Origin: Paraburkholderia largidicola
GTDB taxonomy: Bacteria > Pseudomonadota > Gammaproteobacteria > Burkholderiales > Burkholderiaceae
Assembly: GCF_013426895.1 (NCBI RefSeq)
Contig: NZ_AP023174.1
Coordinates: forward strand, 1,922,001 to 1,986,000
Length of the DNA stretch: 64,000 nucleotides
Direction: 5' to 3'
The notes beneath the pieces were generated by a model. That model saw only the letters and a program-made list of their open reading frames with translations. It was not told the origin of the DNA and did no database searches. Shown here piece by piece: positions 26,258 to 35,183 of the stretch. The position numbers and the translations under genes were made by a program. Each line of letters opens with the position of its first letter. Position 1 is the stretch's first letter.

Positions 26258-27208
26258 TCAACTGCCGGAATACGGCGCCCCCGGCTCCGTGCCATGCAGC
26301 CGGGCCGTCAGCGCGGCCTGCAACGCCGTCAGCGACTCGGGCGCGGCGTCCGTCACGGCCCACCACATCATCCCGTCGTCGCGCCAGCGCGCCACCGCAT
26401 AGCCGTCCTGCACGATCGCCGCGCCCGGCTTGCCCGCCGCGCGGTCGTCCTCGGGGAACACGTAGACGTCGATCACATGCTTCGCGTGCCGGTACGTCAG
26501 CACGGCCACCCGCCGATGCCCGACGTAGTCGAGCCGTCCGCCCGCCAGCGGAAAGCCGCTCGCGGCGAGATCCTCGACGGGCGGCGCGTAGTCGAGCTTG
26601 CCGTTGAACCACGGCTTGACCGTGTGCTGATCAGACGACACCACGTCGATATCGTGCCCCGACAGCTGTGCGCGCACGTGGCTCGCCACCAGCTCGTCGA
26701 CCAGCGGCATCGGTTCGCCCGTCCGGTGCAGCGTCACCGCGATGCCCGCCGCGACGAGCGCACAGAACGCCAGCGCGAGACCGCCGCGCCACGCTGCGCC
26801 CGTGTGCCATCCGCCGCCGCTCATCGCGCCGCCCGCGCCTTCGCCCGCCAGCGGGCCGAAGCCGCCGCCTTTCGGAAGTTGCGGCAATTGCGGCAGCCGC
26901 ACCCAGTCGAACCAGCCTTTACGCCGCCTCGCGCGCGGCTCGGGCCGCATTTCGCTGTCGCGCGTTGCGCCTTGCGGCGCGGCAAGCTCCGTCGACGGCA
27001 GCGCCGTCATGATCCTCGCGCGCAGTTCATCCGGCGCGCGGTAGTAATTGGCCGAGCGCACCGCGCCCTTCATCGCCCGCACCATTTCGCTCTCCCTCCG
27101 GCAGGCCTCGCAGCTTTCGATATGCCGCTGCACGTCGCGTGATTGCGGCGGCGTGAGTTCGTGGTCCGCATTCGCATCGAGAAGCGGCCGTGCTTCGTTA
27201 CAGTCCAT
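26258..27208 (-). CDS. Anti-sigma factor with zinc-binding ZAS domain
   Basis: The 316-residue protein has an N-terminal zinc anti-sigma domain (H-x3-C-x2-C in QRHIESCEACRRESE, about residues 28-41), a Gly/Pro-rich linker, one membrane helix near residues 145-160 (GLALAFCALVAAGIAVTL) and a periplasmic domain that ends in MMWWAVTDAAPESLTALQAAL. It should hold the partner ECF sigma factor at the membrane until a signal releases it. It overlaps the sigma gene by 11 bases, which supports coupled translation. The true start ATG 27208 follows from the domain; 64 upstream residues are shadow. Confidence 0.9.
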   Translation of the reverse strand: MDCNEARPLLDANADHELTPPQSRDVQRHIESCEACRRESEMVRAMKGAVRSANYYRAPDELRARIMTALPSTELAAPQGATRDSEMRPEPRARRRKGWFDWVRLPQLPQLPKGGGFGPLAGEGAGGAMSGGGWHTGAAWRGGLALAFCALVAAGIAVTLHRTGEPMPLVDELVASHVRAQLSGHDIDVVSSDQHTVKPWFNGKLDYAPPVEDLAASGFPLAGGRLDYVGHRRVAVLTYRHAKHVIDVYVFPEDDRAAGKPGAAIVQDGYAVARWRDDGMMWWAVTDAAPESLTALQAALTARLHGTEPGAPYSGS

Positions 27209-28004
27209 CTGGCGCCTCCTGTGCGAGTCCGCCCGGCAACGCGCCGGGAGCGTGCGGCATCCAGCCGCTTTCGGTTTTACGTGCGGTATCGGGCACGACC
27301 CCGGGCGGTGGACCCTGGGTCCGCGCCGATGCGCGCATGGCTGGCCGCGCACCCGGCACATCGTCTGCCCCGTCCGGCGCGCGCTGCGTGGCGCCCCCAT
27401 CGCGCGCGCCGCCTCTCGACTGCGCGCTCCCCTTCGATTGCAACGACGTCAACGCCGTCGCCAGCTTGCGTCGCCCCCGCGCGAGCCGCGACATCACCGT
27501 GCCGACGGGCAGATCTGCGATCGTGGCGATCTCGCGGTAGCTCAATTCTTCCAGCTCGCGCAGGATCAGCACCTCGCGATACTCGACAGGCAGCATTTCC
27601 AGCGCCTCGTGCACGAGCCGCGTGTTTTCATCGCGGATCATCAGCGCTTCGGGGTCGGGCGAGTTCGTGCTCCAGCCTTCGAACGTCTCGTCGTCGAGGT
27701 TCTCGTCGAACTCGATCGTCGCGTTGACGCCACCCGAGCGCCTTCGCCATTCCGTGTACCACGTGCGGCGCACGATCGCGAGCAGCCAGGGCCGCGCGGT
27801 CTCGCCGTGGAACGTGTCGAAGAAACGGTAAGCGCGCATGAACGCTTCCTGCACGACGTCGTCGGCATCGTGCCCGTTGCCGCATAGCCAGCGCGCAAGG
27901 TTGTACGCGGCATCGAGATGCGGCAGCGCCATCTGCTGAAAACGCAGACTGCGCGCAGCCTCGGCGCGCGCATCGCCTCCCGCATGTTTTCCGGTCTCAT
28001 TCAC
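27198..28004 (-). CDS. ECF RNA polymerase sigma factor
   Basis: An extracytoplasmic-function sigma factor, 268 residues. Sigma-2 spans about residues 28-93 (GHDADDVVQEAFMRAYRFF, ARPWLLAIVRRTWYTEWRR) and sigma-4 about 130-185 (LPVEYREVLILRELEELSYR, IADLPVGTVMSRLARGRRKL). I chose GTG 28004 because it has a strong TGGAGG site six bases upstream and lies after a predicted promoter; the ATG at 28049 would overlap the promoter. An 80-residue Gly/Ala/Pro-rich tail beyond sigma-4 is unusual for the class. The anti-sigma gene follows with overlap. Confidence 0.92.
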   Translation of the reverse strand: MNETGKHAGGDARAEAARSLRFQQMALPHLDAAYNLARWLCGNGHDADDVVQEAFMRAYRFFDTFHGETARPWLLAIVRRTWYTEWRRRSGGVNATIEFDENLDDETFEGWSTNSPDPEALMIRDENTRLVHEALEMLPVEYREVLILRELEELSYREIATIADLPVGTVMSRLARGRRKLATALTSLQSKGSAQSRGGARDGGATQRAPDGADDVPGARPAMRASARTQGPPPGVVPDTARKTESGWMPHAPGALPGGLAQEAPDGL

Positions 28005-28039
28005 CGATCGCCTCCAGGCTTGCCCAGACTTCACGGCTG

Positions 28040-28068
28040 CAAAACCCATCTCGAATCCAGTTTATTCC
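28040..28068 (-). promoter_or_regulatory. Predicted ECF-type promoter of the sigma/anti-sigma operon
   Basis: GGGAATA, a 17-base spacer and GTTTTG read towards the sigma gene. GGAAT-type -35 boxes are typical for ECF sigma factors. A transcript from here would start near 28033 and leave a leader of about 29 bases with the ribosome site. The facing promoter at 28101 has the same layout, which suggests autoregulation. Confidence 0.55.
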
Positions 28069-28100
28069 CGGTTTTCGCAACTGCCGTAAAAAATAAAGTG

Positions 28101-28129
28101 GGAATAGAAAGGATGGACTCGCAGTACCG
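28101..28129 (+). promoter_or_regulatory. Predicted ECF-type promoter of the phosphoesterase-cupredoxin operon
   Basis: GGAATA (preceded by G), a 17-base spacer and GTACCG read towards the phosphoesterase gene. It mirrors the -35 box and spacing of the divergent promoter at 28040-28068. A start near 28136 explains why ATG 28160, with its AGGAGA site, is the real gene start. Confidence 0.55.
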
Positions 28130-28159
28130 CAAATGAGTCATTCACTCGCGAGGAGAACC

Positions 28160-29053
28160 ATGCAAAACAATCTGAAATGTCTGAAGCGGCGCGATTTTCT
28201 GCGCCTGGCGGCCGTCGGCGGTGCGGCATTCGCGTCGGCGTTGCCCGGCTTCAGTTATGGACGCGACGACGATTTCTACTTCGTCCAGTTGTCGGATGCG
28301 CATTGGGGCTTCGAAGGCCCCCGCGTGAATCCCGATTCGAAAGGCACGCTGCCGAAGGCGATCGCCGCCGTCAACGCGCTGCCGTCGCCGCCCGATTTCG
28401 TGATCTTCACGGGCGATCTGACGCACACCACCGACGACACCGCGCTGCGTCACGAACGCATGCGCCAGTTCCAGCAGATCATCGCGCAACTGAAGGTGAA
28501 GCCGCTGTACCTGATGCCGGGCGAGCACGACGCGAGCCTGGACGCGGGCGCGGCGTACAAGGAGCACTTCGGCCAGACGCACTACACGTTCGATCACAAG
28601 GGCGTGCACTTCATCACGATCGACAACGTGTCGGATCCGGCGGGCCGCGTCGGCGAGCAGCAGATCGCGTGGCTTGCCGACGATATCGACAAGCAGCCGC
28701 AGGACGCGCGCATCGTCGTGTTCACGCACCGGCCGCTATTCGATCTCGCGCCGCAATGGGACTGGGCGACGCGCGACGGCGCGCAGGTGATCGACGTGTT
28801 GAGCCGGCGCAAGAACGTGACCGTGTTCTACGGCCATATCCATCAGGAGCATCACATGGTGACGGGGAACATCGCGCATCACGCGGCGCGCTCGCTGATG
28901 TTCCCGCTGCCGGCCGCGATGTCGCAGCCCAAGAAGCTGCCGGTTCCGTGGGACGCGTCCGAGCCGTATCGCGGGCTGGGATGGCGGCAGGTGCAGGTCG
29001 CGAGACCTTCAGGTGCGCTCGCGCTCGATGAAATGCCGATCAAGACTTCATAA
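28160..29053 (+). CDS. Tat-exported metallophosphoesterase
   Basis: A 297-residue calcineurin-like phosphoesterase. The N-terminus has a twin-arginine signal (LKRRDFLRLAAVGGAAFASAL), so the folded enzyme is exported to the periplasm. Metal-binding motifs are DAH at residues 46-48, GDLTH at 85-89, PGEHDAS near 120-126, FTHRP and YGHIHQEHH. The third motif reads GEHD where most of the superfamily has GNHD/E. Substrate is unknown. It is divergent from an ECF sigma operon, shares its promoter type and lies 11 bases before a cupredoxin gene. ATG 28160 is preferred over ATG 28133. Confidence 0.88.
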   Translation: MQNNLKCLKRRDFLRLAAVGGAAFASALPGFSYGRDDDFYFVQLSDAHWGFEGPRVNPDSKGTLPKAIAAVNALPSPPDFVIFTGDLTHTTDDTALRHERMRQFQQIIAQLKVKPLYLMPGEHDASLDAGAAYKEHFGQTHYTFDHKGVHFITIDNVSDPAGRVGEQQIAWLADDIDKQPQDARIVVFTHRPLFDLAPQWDWATRDGAQVIDVLSRRKNVTVFYGHIHQEHHMVTGNIAHHAARSLMFPLPAAMSQPKKLPVPWDASEPYRGLGWRQVQVARPSGALALDEMPIKTS

Positions 29054-29064
29054 GGGGGACCGCC

Positions 29065-29442
29065 ATGCAGACTTTTGCCATCGACAGGAAGCGACGTCGT
29101 CTTTTCACATTTGTTGCCATGGGCGCCGTGCTTGCCGTCGCGGGCCGTTTCGATGCTCGCGCCGCCGAGCCGCGCGTTGTCAAGGTGAATGCGCGTAAGT
29201 TCGTGTTCACGCCGAATCAGATCAAGCTCGCGCCACATGAGAACGTTGTGTTTGAGCTGACCGCTCAGGATACGGTTATGGGGTTTGCGATTCCGCAGTA
29301 CAACGTAAGGGCGGATGTGCCGCCTGGGGCAGTCGTGCGGGTGCCGGCGCAGGCCGGCGCGGCTGGCACCGTTGATTTCTTGTGCGATATTTTTTGTGGC
29401 TCCGGTCACGAGACGATGAGCGGGACGATTGTTGTTGGGTAA
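29065..29442 (+). CDS. Exported cupredoxin with CuA-like site (cytochrome oxidase subunit II-like)
   Basis: A 125-residue secreted cupredoxin with an N-terminal signal or anchor (RRRLFTFVAMGAVLAVAGRF). The end reads CDIFCGSGHETM: Cys107, Cys111, His115 and Met118 match the C-x3-C-x3-H-x2-M pattern of the dinuclear CuA centre of cytochrome c oxidase subunit II and N2O reductase. The first CuA histidine, expected in the segment AQDTVMGFAIPQ, is replaced by Met72. It lacks the membrane helices and length of a real subunit II. It probably carries copper or electrons in the periplasm under the same ECF control as the phosphoesterase. Confidence 0.85.
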   Translation: MQTFAIDRKRRRLFTFVAMGAVLAVAGRFDARAAEPRVVKVNARKFVFTPNQIKLAPHENVVFELTAQDTVMGFAIPQYNVRADVPPGAVVRVPAQAGAAGTVDFLCDIFCGSGHETMSGTIVVG

Positions 29443-29446
29443 GGGG

Positions 29447-30185
29447 TTTTTTTGTCTGCGACGCTGGTGTGGCTTGCTTGTTTTTTTGCTGGCATCCGCG
29501 TGATGTTATTGGTTCGCAAGCGTTGCCCCTGTGCGGGGCGGCACCTACTTTTCTTTGCCGCCGCAAAGAAAAGTAGGCAAAAGAAAGCGGCTCACACCGC
29601 CAGCCCGTGTTCCTATCCACGGGCCCCCAACGTCCCTTCCATTCACACGGCAACGTCCTTGTTTCCGTGCGTTGCAAGCGCTTCGAACAGATGCCTCACC
29701 CGCTTCAAATGCCCGCATAACTGCCGGCGGCAGCGAATGGTATGTGCCGCCCAGGTGGCAAACTGTGTGTAGGTTATCGCGTCGTATAAGTTAGCGCTCT
29801 TACAGGGTGGAGCGCATGCGCTATTGGTCCGAAGTGGGGCGTGTGAAACACTACGGCCTACACACCGTTTGCCACCTGGGCGGCGGCGGACTATCTGGCA
29901 CGGCGTGCTGAGATGCGGGAGCGTGAAGTGGGTGAGGCGTACAGAGAGAACGTTGGCAACGAGCACGAACTAGGGCGTTGCCGTGTGAAGCGTAAGACCC
30001 GTTGGGCGCCCTCAGGCAGGAACAAGGATTGGCGGTGTTAGCCGCTTTCTTTTGCCTACTTTTCTTTGCGGCGGCAAAGAAAAGTAGGTGCCGCCCCGCA
30101 CAGGGGCAACGCTAGCGAACCAACAACATCACGCGGATGCCAGCGAAAACACCCAAACACCCCACCGCCGCGAGGCAAAAAAAAA
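29447..30185. repeat. Nested palindromic intergenic element, copy 2
   Basis: Same architecture as 2203-3007: T-run with GTCTGCGACGC at the left end, GCTGGCATCCGCGT, an arm with two hairpins (about 29518-29600) and its inverted copy (about 30035-30112), and an inner pair of CAGGTGGCAAACTGTGTG-type motifs near 29750 and 29872. The core between the inner motifs (about 29775-29865) differs from the other two copies. It fills the gap between the convergent cupredoxin and LysR genes, starting four bases after one stop codon and ending eight bases before the other. Confidence 0.85.
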
Positions 30186-30193
30186 CGCCAACA

Positions 30194-31105
30194 TCAACCA
30201 GCATTAACCCAGTAATCAGCCCGCGCATAAACCTCTTTCAAATAATCAATGAAATACCGCACTTTCGCAGGCACATACCGCTGCTGCGGATACACAGCAA
30301 GAATATCGTAATCAGGCAGCGCATATTCATCGAGCACGGTCTCGAGCTCGCCCCTTGCGAGTTGCTGATCGATTTCCCACGTCGAGCGCCAGCCGAGCCC
30401 GAGCCCTTCCGACACCCAGCGGTGCAGCAGCTCGCCGTCGTTGCAATCGAGCGTGCCGCCGACACGCACCGTCGTCAGCTTGCCGTTGCGCCGGAAATAC
30501 CAGCCACGGTTCTGTCCGCCTTGCAGATTGAACGCGAGGCAATTATGCGCAGGCAGATCTTCGAGCGACTTCGGCTTGCCATGCTTGCGGAAATATTCGG
30601 GCGTGCCGCACACAACGCGCCGGTTAGTCGCCAGCTTGACAGCAACGAAGTTCGGATCAACGGCACCACCGATGCGGATCGACAGATCGTAGCCCTCACG
30701 CACCAGATCGACGACGCGATCAGTCAGATTGAACGACACCTGCAGCTCCGGCTTGTCCTTCAGAAATTCGGGCGCGAGCGGCGCAACATGCTTACGCCCG
30801 AAAGCCGCGGGCGCCGACACGATCAGATGCCCGTTGACCGAACGCCGCCCCGCCATCAGTTCGTTTTCCGCCTGATCCCATTCGCTGAGCAGGCCGCGGC
30901 AGCGTTCGAGAAACGCCGCGCCCTCTTCGCTGACGACGAGCCTGCGCGTCGAACGGTACATCAGCTTGACGCCAAGGCGCTTTTCGAGCGCGTCGATCCG
31001 GCGTCCGAGAATCACCGGCGACACGCCCTCCTCGAGCGCCGCCGACGCCAGGCTGCCCGCATCTGCAACCCGCACGAACGTTTCGATCTGTTTGAAGCGA
31101 TCCAT
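30194..31105 (-). CDS. LysR-family regulator, likely of the glyoxylate genes
   Basis: A 303-residue LysR transcription factor. The winged HTH covers residues 1-60 (MDRFKQIETFVRVADAGSLA, SPVILGRRIDALEKRLGVKL), and the effector domain spans 90-295. It is divergent from gcl with a 181-base gap that holds an inverted repeat (31173-31196), the usual LysR layout, so it most likely controls gcl-hyi-glxR in response to an intermediate of glyoxylate metabolism. Start ATG 31105 is set by the HTH; the open frame runs 91 residues further without conservation. Confidence 0.9.
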   Translation of the reverse strand: MDRFKQIETFVRVADAGSLASAALEEGVSPVILGRRIDALEKRLGVKLMYRSTRRLVVSEEGAAFLERCRGLLSEWDQAENELMAGRRSVNGHLIVSAPAAFGRKHVAPLAPEFLKDKPELQVSFNLTDRVVDLVREGYDLSIRIGGAVDPNFVAVKLATNRRVVCGTPEYFRKHGKPKSLEDLPAHNCLAFNLQGGQNRGWYFRRNGKLTTVRVGGTLDCNDGELLHRWVSEGLGLGWRSTWEIDQQLARGELETVLDEYALPDYDILAVYPQQRYVPAKVRYFIDYLKEVYARADYWVNAG

Positions 31106-31172
31106 TTTTGTCTCTCCAGGCCCTGACGACGGGCGTCTCCCGGTCTCGCGCCCCAACAGGCGCCCCACCCGC

Positions 31173-31196
31173 ATTCCATACTTTTTGTTTTGGAAT
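31173..31196. promoter_or_regulatory. Candidate LysR operator
   Basis: ATTCCA and TGGAAT form a perfect 6-base inverted repeat with 12 bases between them, in the gap between the divergent LysR gene and gcl. Size and position fit a LysR-type binding site. Confidence 0.6.
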
Positions 31197-31286
31197 AAGC
31201 GACCGTGATCGATCTTATCAAACCTTGGATGCAGTCTTAAAGTGTGCCTAACACCCATCCGCTTTACAGACTTCCAGGAGACATTC

Positions 31287-33062
31287 ATGGCCAAGATGAG
31301 AGCCGTCGACGCAGCGGTGCTCGTGCTCGAAAAAGAAGGCATCGACACGGCTTTCGGCGTTCCCGGCGCCGCCATCAACCCGTTCTACTCGGCCATGCGC
31401 AAGGCAGGCAACATCAGTCACGTGCTGGCGCGCCACGTCGAAGGCGCATCGCACATGGCGGAAGGCTATACGCGTGCAGCGCCGGGCAACATCGGCGTGT
31501 GTATCGGCACGTCGGGCCCCGCCGGCACCGACATGATTACCGGCCTCTATTCCGCCTCCGCCGATTCGATCCCCATTCTCGCGATCACCGGCCAGGCGCC
31601 GCGTGCGCGTCTGTACAAGGAAGACTTCCAGGCCGTCGATATCGAATCGATCGCCAAGCCCGTCACGAAATGGGCCGTCACGGTGCGCGAGCCGGCTCTC
31701 GTGCCGCGCGTGTTCCAGCAGGCCTTCCATCTGATGCGCTCGGGCCGTCCGGGTCCCGTGCTGGTCGACCTCCCGATCGACGTGCAGCTCGCCGAGATCG
31801 AATTCGACATCGATACCTACGAGCCCCTGCCCATCTACAAGCCCGCAGCGACGCGCAAGCAGATCGAAGCCGCGCTCACGCTGCTCAACGATTCCGCCAA
31901 GCCGCTGATCGTCTCCGGCGGCGGCGTGTTGAACGCGGCGGCTGAAGACCTGCTCGTGCAGTTTGCTGAAACGATCGGCGTGCCCGTGATCCCGACGCTG
32001 ATGTCGTGGGGCGCGATTCCCGACGATCACCCGCTGATGGCGGGCATGGTCGGTCTGCAGACGTCGCACCGCTACGGCAACGCGACCATGCTCGCCTCCG
32101 ACTTCGTGCTCGGCATCGGCAACCGCTGGGCGAACCGTCACACGGGCAGCGTCGAGGTTTACACGAAGGGCCGCAAGTTCGTGCACGTCGATATCGAACC
32201 GACGCAGATCGGCCGCGTGTTCGGCCCGGATCTGGGCATTGTGTCCGACGCGAAGCTCGCGCTCGAACTGTTCGTCGAAGTCGCGAAGGAATGGAAGGCT
32301 GCGGGCAAGCTGAAGGACCACAGCGCATGGGTCGAGGAATGCCAGGCGCGCAAGCGCACGCTGCAGCGCAAGACGCACTTCGAGAACGTGCCGATCAAGC
32401 CGCAGCGCGTGTACGAAGAGATGAACAAGGTGTTCGGCCGCGATACGTGCTACGTGAGCACGATCGGTCTGTCGCAAATCGCCGCCGCGCAGTTCCTGCA
32501 CGTGTTCAAGGCGCGCAACTGGATCAACTGCGGCCAGGCTGGCCCGCTCGGCTGGACGATTCCGGCAGCGCTGGGCGTGCGCGCCGCCGATCCGCAGCGC
32601 CCCATCGTTGCACTGTCGGGTGACTACGACTTCCAGTTCATGATCGAAGAACTGGCCGTGGGCGCGCAGTTCAAGCTGCCGTACGTGCATGTCGTGGTGA
32701 ACAACTCGTATCTGGGGCTGATTCGCCAGGCGCAGCGCGCGTTCGATATGGACTTCTGCGTGCAGCTCGCGTTCGACAACATCAACGCGCCGGAACTCGA
32801 AGGCTATGGCGTCGATCACGTCGCAGTCGCAGAAGGCCTCGGCTGCAAGGCGATCCGCGTGTTCAAGCCCGAAGAGATCAAGCCGGCCCTCGAAAAAGCG
32901 CAGTCGATGCTCTCCGAGTACAACGTGCCCGTGATCGTCGAAGTGATTCTCGAACGTGTGACGAACATTTCGATGGGCGCCGAAATCGACGCGATCAACG
33001 AGTTCGAAGAACTCGCGGTGAGCCGCGCCGATGCGCCGAGCGCCGTCAGCCTGCTCGACTGA
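31287..33062 (+). CDS. gcl: Glyoxylate carboligase
   Basis: A thiamine-diphosphate enzyme of 591 residues that condenses two glyoxylates to tartronate semialdehyde and CO2. Motifs: [20 protein letters not shown] at the start, [16 protein letters not shown], and the ThDP signature [20 protein letters not shown] with [12 protein letters not shown]. As in known Gcl, the usual catalytic Glu near residue 51 of ThDP enzymes is replaced by Val ([11 protein letters not shown]). A CAGGAG site precedes ATG 31287. It heads gcl-hyi-glxR. Confidence 0.96.
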   Translation: MAKMRAVDAAVLVLEKEGIDTAFGVPGAAINPFYSAMRKAGNISHVLARHVEGASHMAEGYTRAAPGNIGVCIGTSGPAGTDMITGLYSASADSIPILAITGQAPRARLYKEDFQAVDIESIAKPVTKWAVTVREPALVPRVFQQAFHLMRSGRPGPVLVDLPIDVQLAEIEFDIDTYEPLPIYKPAATRKQIEAALTLLNDSAKPLIVSGGGVLNAAAEDLLVQFAETIGVPVIPTLMSWGAIPDDHPLMAGMVGLQTSHRYGNATMLASDFVLGIGNRWANRHTGSVEVYTKGRKFVHVDIEPTQIGRVFGPDLGIVSDAKLALELFVEVAKEWKAAGKLKDHSAWVEECQARKRTLQRKTHFENVPIKPQRVYEEMNKVFGRDTCYVSTIGLSQIAAAQFLHVFKARNWINCGQAGPLGWTIPAALGVRAADPQRPIVALSGDYDFQFMIEELAVGAQFKLPYVHVVVNNSYLGLIRQAQRAFDMDFCVQLAFDNINAPELEGYGVDHVAVAEGLGCKAIRVFKPEEIKPALEKAQSMLSEYNVPVIVEVILERVTNISMGAEIDAINEFEELAVSRADAPSAVSLLD

Positions 33063-33179
33063 TCACGCATCTGCTGTATCCGCCTCATCCGGGCGGGCGC
33101 GCTTCGAACCTCAGCGAGGACGAAGCGCCTCCGCCCGCGCCGTGCTGTTCAATTTGACCGACCAGAGAGAAAAAGCAAC

Positions 33180-33980
33180 ATGCCGAAATTTGCCGCGAAT
33201 CTCACGATGCTGTTCAACGAAGTCCCGTTCCTCGACCGCTTCGCAGCGGCCGCCGACGCGGGCTTCGACGCCGTCGAATTTCTGTTCCCGTATCCCTATC
33301 AGATCGCTGAGTTGTCCGAGCGCCTCGAACAGAACAAGCTGAAGCTGGTGCTGCACAACCTGCCCGCCGGCAACTGGGAAGCGGGTGAACGCGGGATCGC
33401 TTCGCTGCCGGATCGCGTCGGCGAGTTTCAGGAAGGCGTCGGCCGTGCGATCGAATACGCGAAGGCGTTGAAGGTGCCGCAACTGAACTGCCTCGTCGGC
33501 ATTCCGAAGGGCGTCGATGCCGACAAGGCGCGCGCGACGATCGTCGACAACCTGCGCTTCGCCGCTGCCGCGTTGAAGAAGGAAGGTATCAAGCTGCTCG
33601 TCGAGCCGTGCAACTCGTACGACATTCCGGGCTTCGCATTGAACCGCTCGTCGGAAGGACTCGACGTGATTCAGGCCGTCGGCTCCGACAACCTGTTCCT
33701 GCAATACGACATCTATCACATGCAACGGATGGAAGGCGAACTCGCCGCGACGATCAAAAAGAACTTCGCGCAGATCGCCCATATCCAGCTCGCCGACAAC
33801 CCGGGCCGCAACGAGCCGGGCACGGGCGAAATCAACTATCCGTTCCTGTTCGATCTGCTCGATTCAGTCGGCTATCAGGGCTACATCGGCTGCGAGTACA
33901 AGCCGCGCACGACGACGGCAGAAGGCCTTGGCTGGCTGGAGAGCGTCGCGGGCGTGAAACGCGCCGGCGTGTCGGCCTGA
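33180..33980 (+). CDS. hyi: Hydroxypyruvate isomerase
   Basis: A TIM-barrel isomerase, 266 residues, that interconverts hydroxypyruvate and tartronate semialdehyde. It begins MPKFAANLTMLFNEVPFLDR, typical for Hyi, and shows VEPCNSYDIPGF, QYDIYHMQRMEGEL and IQLADNPGRNEPGTGEINY, which supply the metal-binding Glu, Asp, His and Glu residues. It is 117 bases downstream of gcl and 65 bases before glxR, on the same strand. Confidence 0.95.
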   Translation: MPKFAANLTMLFNEVPFLDRFAAAADAGFDAVEFLFPYPYQIAELSERLEQNKLKLVLHNLPAGNWEAGERGIASLPDRVGEFQEGVGRAIEYAKALKVPQLNCLVGIPKGVDADKARATIVDNLRFAAAALKKEGIKLLVEPCNSYDIPGFALNRSSEGLDVIQAVGSDNLFLQYDIYHMQRMEGELAATIKKNFAQIAHIQLADNPGRNEPGTGEINYPFLFDLLDSVGYQGYIGCEYKPRTTTAEGLGWLESVAGVKRAGVSA

Positions 33981-34045
33981 CCTTCGCCGGATCGCAACGA
34001 CACAAACGAGCACATTTCGAACCTTATTCACTGGAGACTCATTCA

Positions 34046-34954
34046 ATGGCAAAGATCGGTTTCATCGGCCTCGGCATCATGGGCGCGCATATGGCGCGCA
34101 ATCTCATCAAGGGCGGCCATACGCTGTTCGTCAATGGCGCGTACCCGGTGCCGGAAGATCTCGCCAAAACGACCACGTCGGTCGCTGATTCGACGGCTGT
34201 CGCGCAGGCGGCCGACATCGTCGTGATCATGGTGCCCGACACGCCCGACGTCGCAAACGTGCTATTCGCCGATGACGGCGTGGCGAAGGGCCTGACGAAG
34301 GGCAAGCTGGTGATCGACATGAGCTCGATCTCGCCGCTCGACACGCAGGCGTTTGCGAAGAAGATCAACGAGCTGGGCTGCGACTATCTCGACGCGCCTG
34401 TCTCGGGTGGCGAAATTGGTGCGCGCGACGCGACGCTGACGATCATGGTCGGCGGCCCGCAGAAGTCGTTCGATCTGGCCAAACCGCTGTTCGACCTGAT
34501 GGGCAAGAACATCTCGCTGATCGGCGACAACGGCGCGGGACAGACCTGCAAGGTGGCAAACCAGATCATCGTTGCGTTGAACATCGAAGCCGTCGCGGAA
34601 GCGTTGTTGTTCGCGGCGCGTTCGGGCGCGGATCCGGAGCGTGTACGCAAGGCGCTGATGGGCGGTTTCGCGTCGTCGCGCATTCTCGAAGTGCATGGCG
34701 AGCGTATGACGAAGCGCACGTTCAATCCTGGCTTCCGGATCGAGTTGCACCAGAAGGATTTGAACCTCGCGCTCGATGGCGCGCGCAAGCTTGGCATCGC
34801 GTTGCCGCATACGGCTAGTGCCCAGCAACTGTTCAGCGTGTGCGCGGCGAACGGCGGCAAGGCATGGGATCACTCGGCGATGGTTCGCGCGCTCGAAATC
34901 ATGGCGAACTTTGAAGTCGCGCAGGCGCCTGCAGCAGATCAGAAGGCGGCTTGA
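34046..34954 (+). CDS. glxR: 2-hydroxy-3-oxopropionate (tartronate semialdehyde) reductase
   Basis: A beta-hydroxyacid dehydrogenase, 302 residues, that reduces tartronate semialdehyde to glycerate. The Rossmann loop GFIGLGIMGAHMARNLIKGG is at the N-terminus, the substrate loop DAPVSGGEIGARDATL near residue 117, and the catalytic lysine lies in GAGQTCKVANQI. Start ATG 34046 has a GGAGAC site. With gcl and hyi it completes the glycerate route from glyoxylate. garR is an equivalent name for this family. Confidence 0.95.
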   Translation: MAKIGFIGLGIMGAHMARNLIKGGHTLFVNGAYPVPEDLAKTTTSVADSTAVAQAADIVVIMVPDTPDVANVLFADDGVAKGLTKGKLVIDMSSISPLDTQAFAKKINELGCDYLDAPVSGGEIGARDATLTIMVGGPQKSFDLAKPLFDLMGKNISLIGDNGAGQTCKVANQIIVALNIEAVAEALLFAARSGADPERVRKALMGGFASSRILEVHGERMTKRTFNPGFRIELHQKDLNLALDGARKLGIALPHTASAQQLFSVCAANGGKAWDHSAMVRALEIMANFEVAQAPAADQKAA

Positions 34955-35183
34955 GCGAGCCTGTCACGCTTTTAACGCAGCAACGGCTGCCGTGATGTCC
35001 GTTCATGGCAGCGACAGGTGGGGCGCCTGGTCCGGCGCGCGGCACGCATCGGATTGGGCAAATCATGTCGCTCTGGGCTGAGAGCGGCAAGTGGGGTCCG
35101 CAGCGGCACCCGGCGATAACGGGGAAGCCTTGGTCGGTCAGACGTTATCGTCGGGTGTCCTGCTGTGGTTTGGTTTTTGGTTC
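34955..35183. other. Non-coding spacer before element copy 3
   Basis: About 230 bases downstream of glxR hold no supported gene, terminator or repeat; the palindromic element begins after it. Confidence 0.5.
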
